From: Mangrovimonas sp. TPBH4
GTDB lineage: Bacteria > Bacteroidota > Bacteroidia > Flavobacteriales > Flavobacteriaceae
Direction of reading: 5' to 3'
Assembly (NCBI RefSeq): GCF_001280505.1
Contig: NZ_LBIO01000050.1
Span: 62,001 to 126,000, forward strand
DNA length: 64,000 bases
Below, in pieces: positions 63,395 through 64,000 of the stretch. The position numbers and the translations under genes are program-made. Under the pieces are notes generated by a model that saw nothing but the letters and a program-made list of their open reading frames with translations, was not told the origin of the DNA and made no database searches. The number at the start of each line of letters is the position of its first letter. The stretch's first letter is position 1.

Positions 63395-64000
63395 TTAATC
63401 ATCTTTTTTGCGTTTAAGCCATGAAAAGATTCCTTTTTTCTTTTTCTTTTTAAATTCTCGCTTGTCTTTTTTATTGCCCAAAAGACGTTGTAAAAAGTTG
63501 TCTTCTTGGATAGGTGGACAATCTAAACTTGCCAAGACCTCAAAGGAAGGAGATTCAAAGCGTGCTCTGGTATAACGGTTGAACCTAGAATCTTGGTTAA
63601 GCAGTTTTAAGTAATTGGCAAAAATGGGTAATGCCGAATTGGCGCCTTGACCCATTCGGGTACTTTGGAACCCAATTTGCTGGTTGTCGTTGCCAACCCA
63701 AGTAATGGTGACCAAATTGGGCATAAGGCCAACAAACCAACCGTCCTTATTGTCTTGAGTGGTTCCAGTTTTTCCTGCCAAATCATTTCTAAATTTATAA
63801 GAAGTGCGCAAGCGCTTTGCAGTACCTTCGTTAACAGTAGCTTTCATGAATTCCAGCATCACTTGTCTAGTATTGTCACTAAAGGCCTTTTCAACAGTTT
63901 TATTGCTTTTATAGAGGTCTTTATAACTGGCAATAACATTACCGTTCTTATCTTCAATTTTAGTGATAAATATGGGCGTTGACGGTAGGCTATTGTTGAC
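63395..64000 (-). CDS. Class A penicillin-binding protein 1A, C-terminal part (cut by window end)
   Basis: About 201 residues in the window, reading open to base 64000, so the 5' end lies outside. Seen: the transpeptidase KTG box (KTGTTQDNKDGWFVG), VTITWVGNDN, and the late VLASLDCPPIQ segment, then a highly basic tail (KKKKKKGIFSWLKRKK). The glycosyltransferase domain and SxxK are outside. It builds and cross-links peptidoglycan at the inner membrane. The downstream bidirectional terminator serves it. Confidence 0.9.
   Translation of the reverse strand, partial: VNNSLPSTPIFITKIEDKNGNVIASYKDLYKSNKTVEKAFSDNTRQVMLEFMKATVNEGTAKRLRTSYKFRNDLAGKTGTTQDNKDGWFVGLMPNLVTITWVGNDNQQIGFQSTRMGQGANSALPIFANYLKLLNQDSRFNRYTRARFESPSFEVLASLDCPPIQEDNFLQRLLGNKKDKREFKKKKKKGIFSWLKRKKDD

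Overview
The window looks like a chromosomal piece of a marine-type member of the Flavobacteriaceae (Bacteroidota). Three things in the sequence support this. The DNA is AT-rich. Nearly every gene lacks a Shine-Dalgarno sequence, and promoters follow the Bacteroidota pattern TTTG / TAnnTTTG. The cell-surface genes are typical of the phylum: type IX secretion (T9SS) sorting domains, CarboxypepD_reg-like domains, a TonB-receptor-like barrel, GSCFA, DUF2851, DUF1343 and DUF3467. No rRNA, insertion sequence, prophage or CRISPR array was seen. I cannot fix the genus.

Layout. 0-7.4 kb: a DHFR-like reductase, a T9SS cargo protein, hutF-hutG (end of histidine degradation), the GTPases era and der, and a small membrane-protein/XRE-regulator module. 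7.4-17.7 kb: a large outer-membrane barrel protein, a minus-strand operon M23 peptidase-MerR-LemA-TPM-TPM, and divergent alaS-GSCFA. 17.7-25.1 kb: a 400-base gap, ddl-coaD, PASTA-rluD, yaaA, a 43-residue ribosomal protein bTHX gene, a UDG-like protein and rhlE-VF530. 25-43.4 kb: accessory and envelope genes (T9SS protein, methyltransferase, YkgJ, sterol desaturase, GDPD, NamZ-like, FtsX permease, CBS/cysteine-synthase-like enzyme, subtilase, PspC, K+ channel, AGCS symporter, HHH protein, acyl-CoA dehydrogenase).

43.4-58.7 kb is the expression core: rpsU-xerC-hpf, tRNAs Thr-Tyr-Gly-Thr, tuf, tRNA-Trp, secE-nusG, rplKAJL and rpoBC. 58.7-64 kb holds a ferredoxin-like protein, prfC, the overlapping idi-PTPS-manA operon, an 89-residue unknown, a second identical tRNA-Thr(TGT), and the 3' part of a class A penicillin-binding protein cut by the window end.

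I found no large unknown defence or mobile system. The most interesting material is regulatory. rpsU is the only gene here with a strong Shine-Dalgarno sequence. The promoter of the tRNA cluster lies against and partly inside the hpf terminator. A long, nearly perfect hairpin separates rplL from rpoB. Several genes have the -7 box only 4 bases before the start codon. The membrane-protein/XRE module is preceded by two dyads sharing one half-site. NamZ and an FtsX permease diverge with 9 bases between start codons. The 'QueD-like' protein looks instead like a eukaryotic-type 6-pyruvoyl-tetrahydropterin synthase. All statements come from reading the sequence; nothing was searched or computed.
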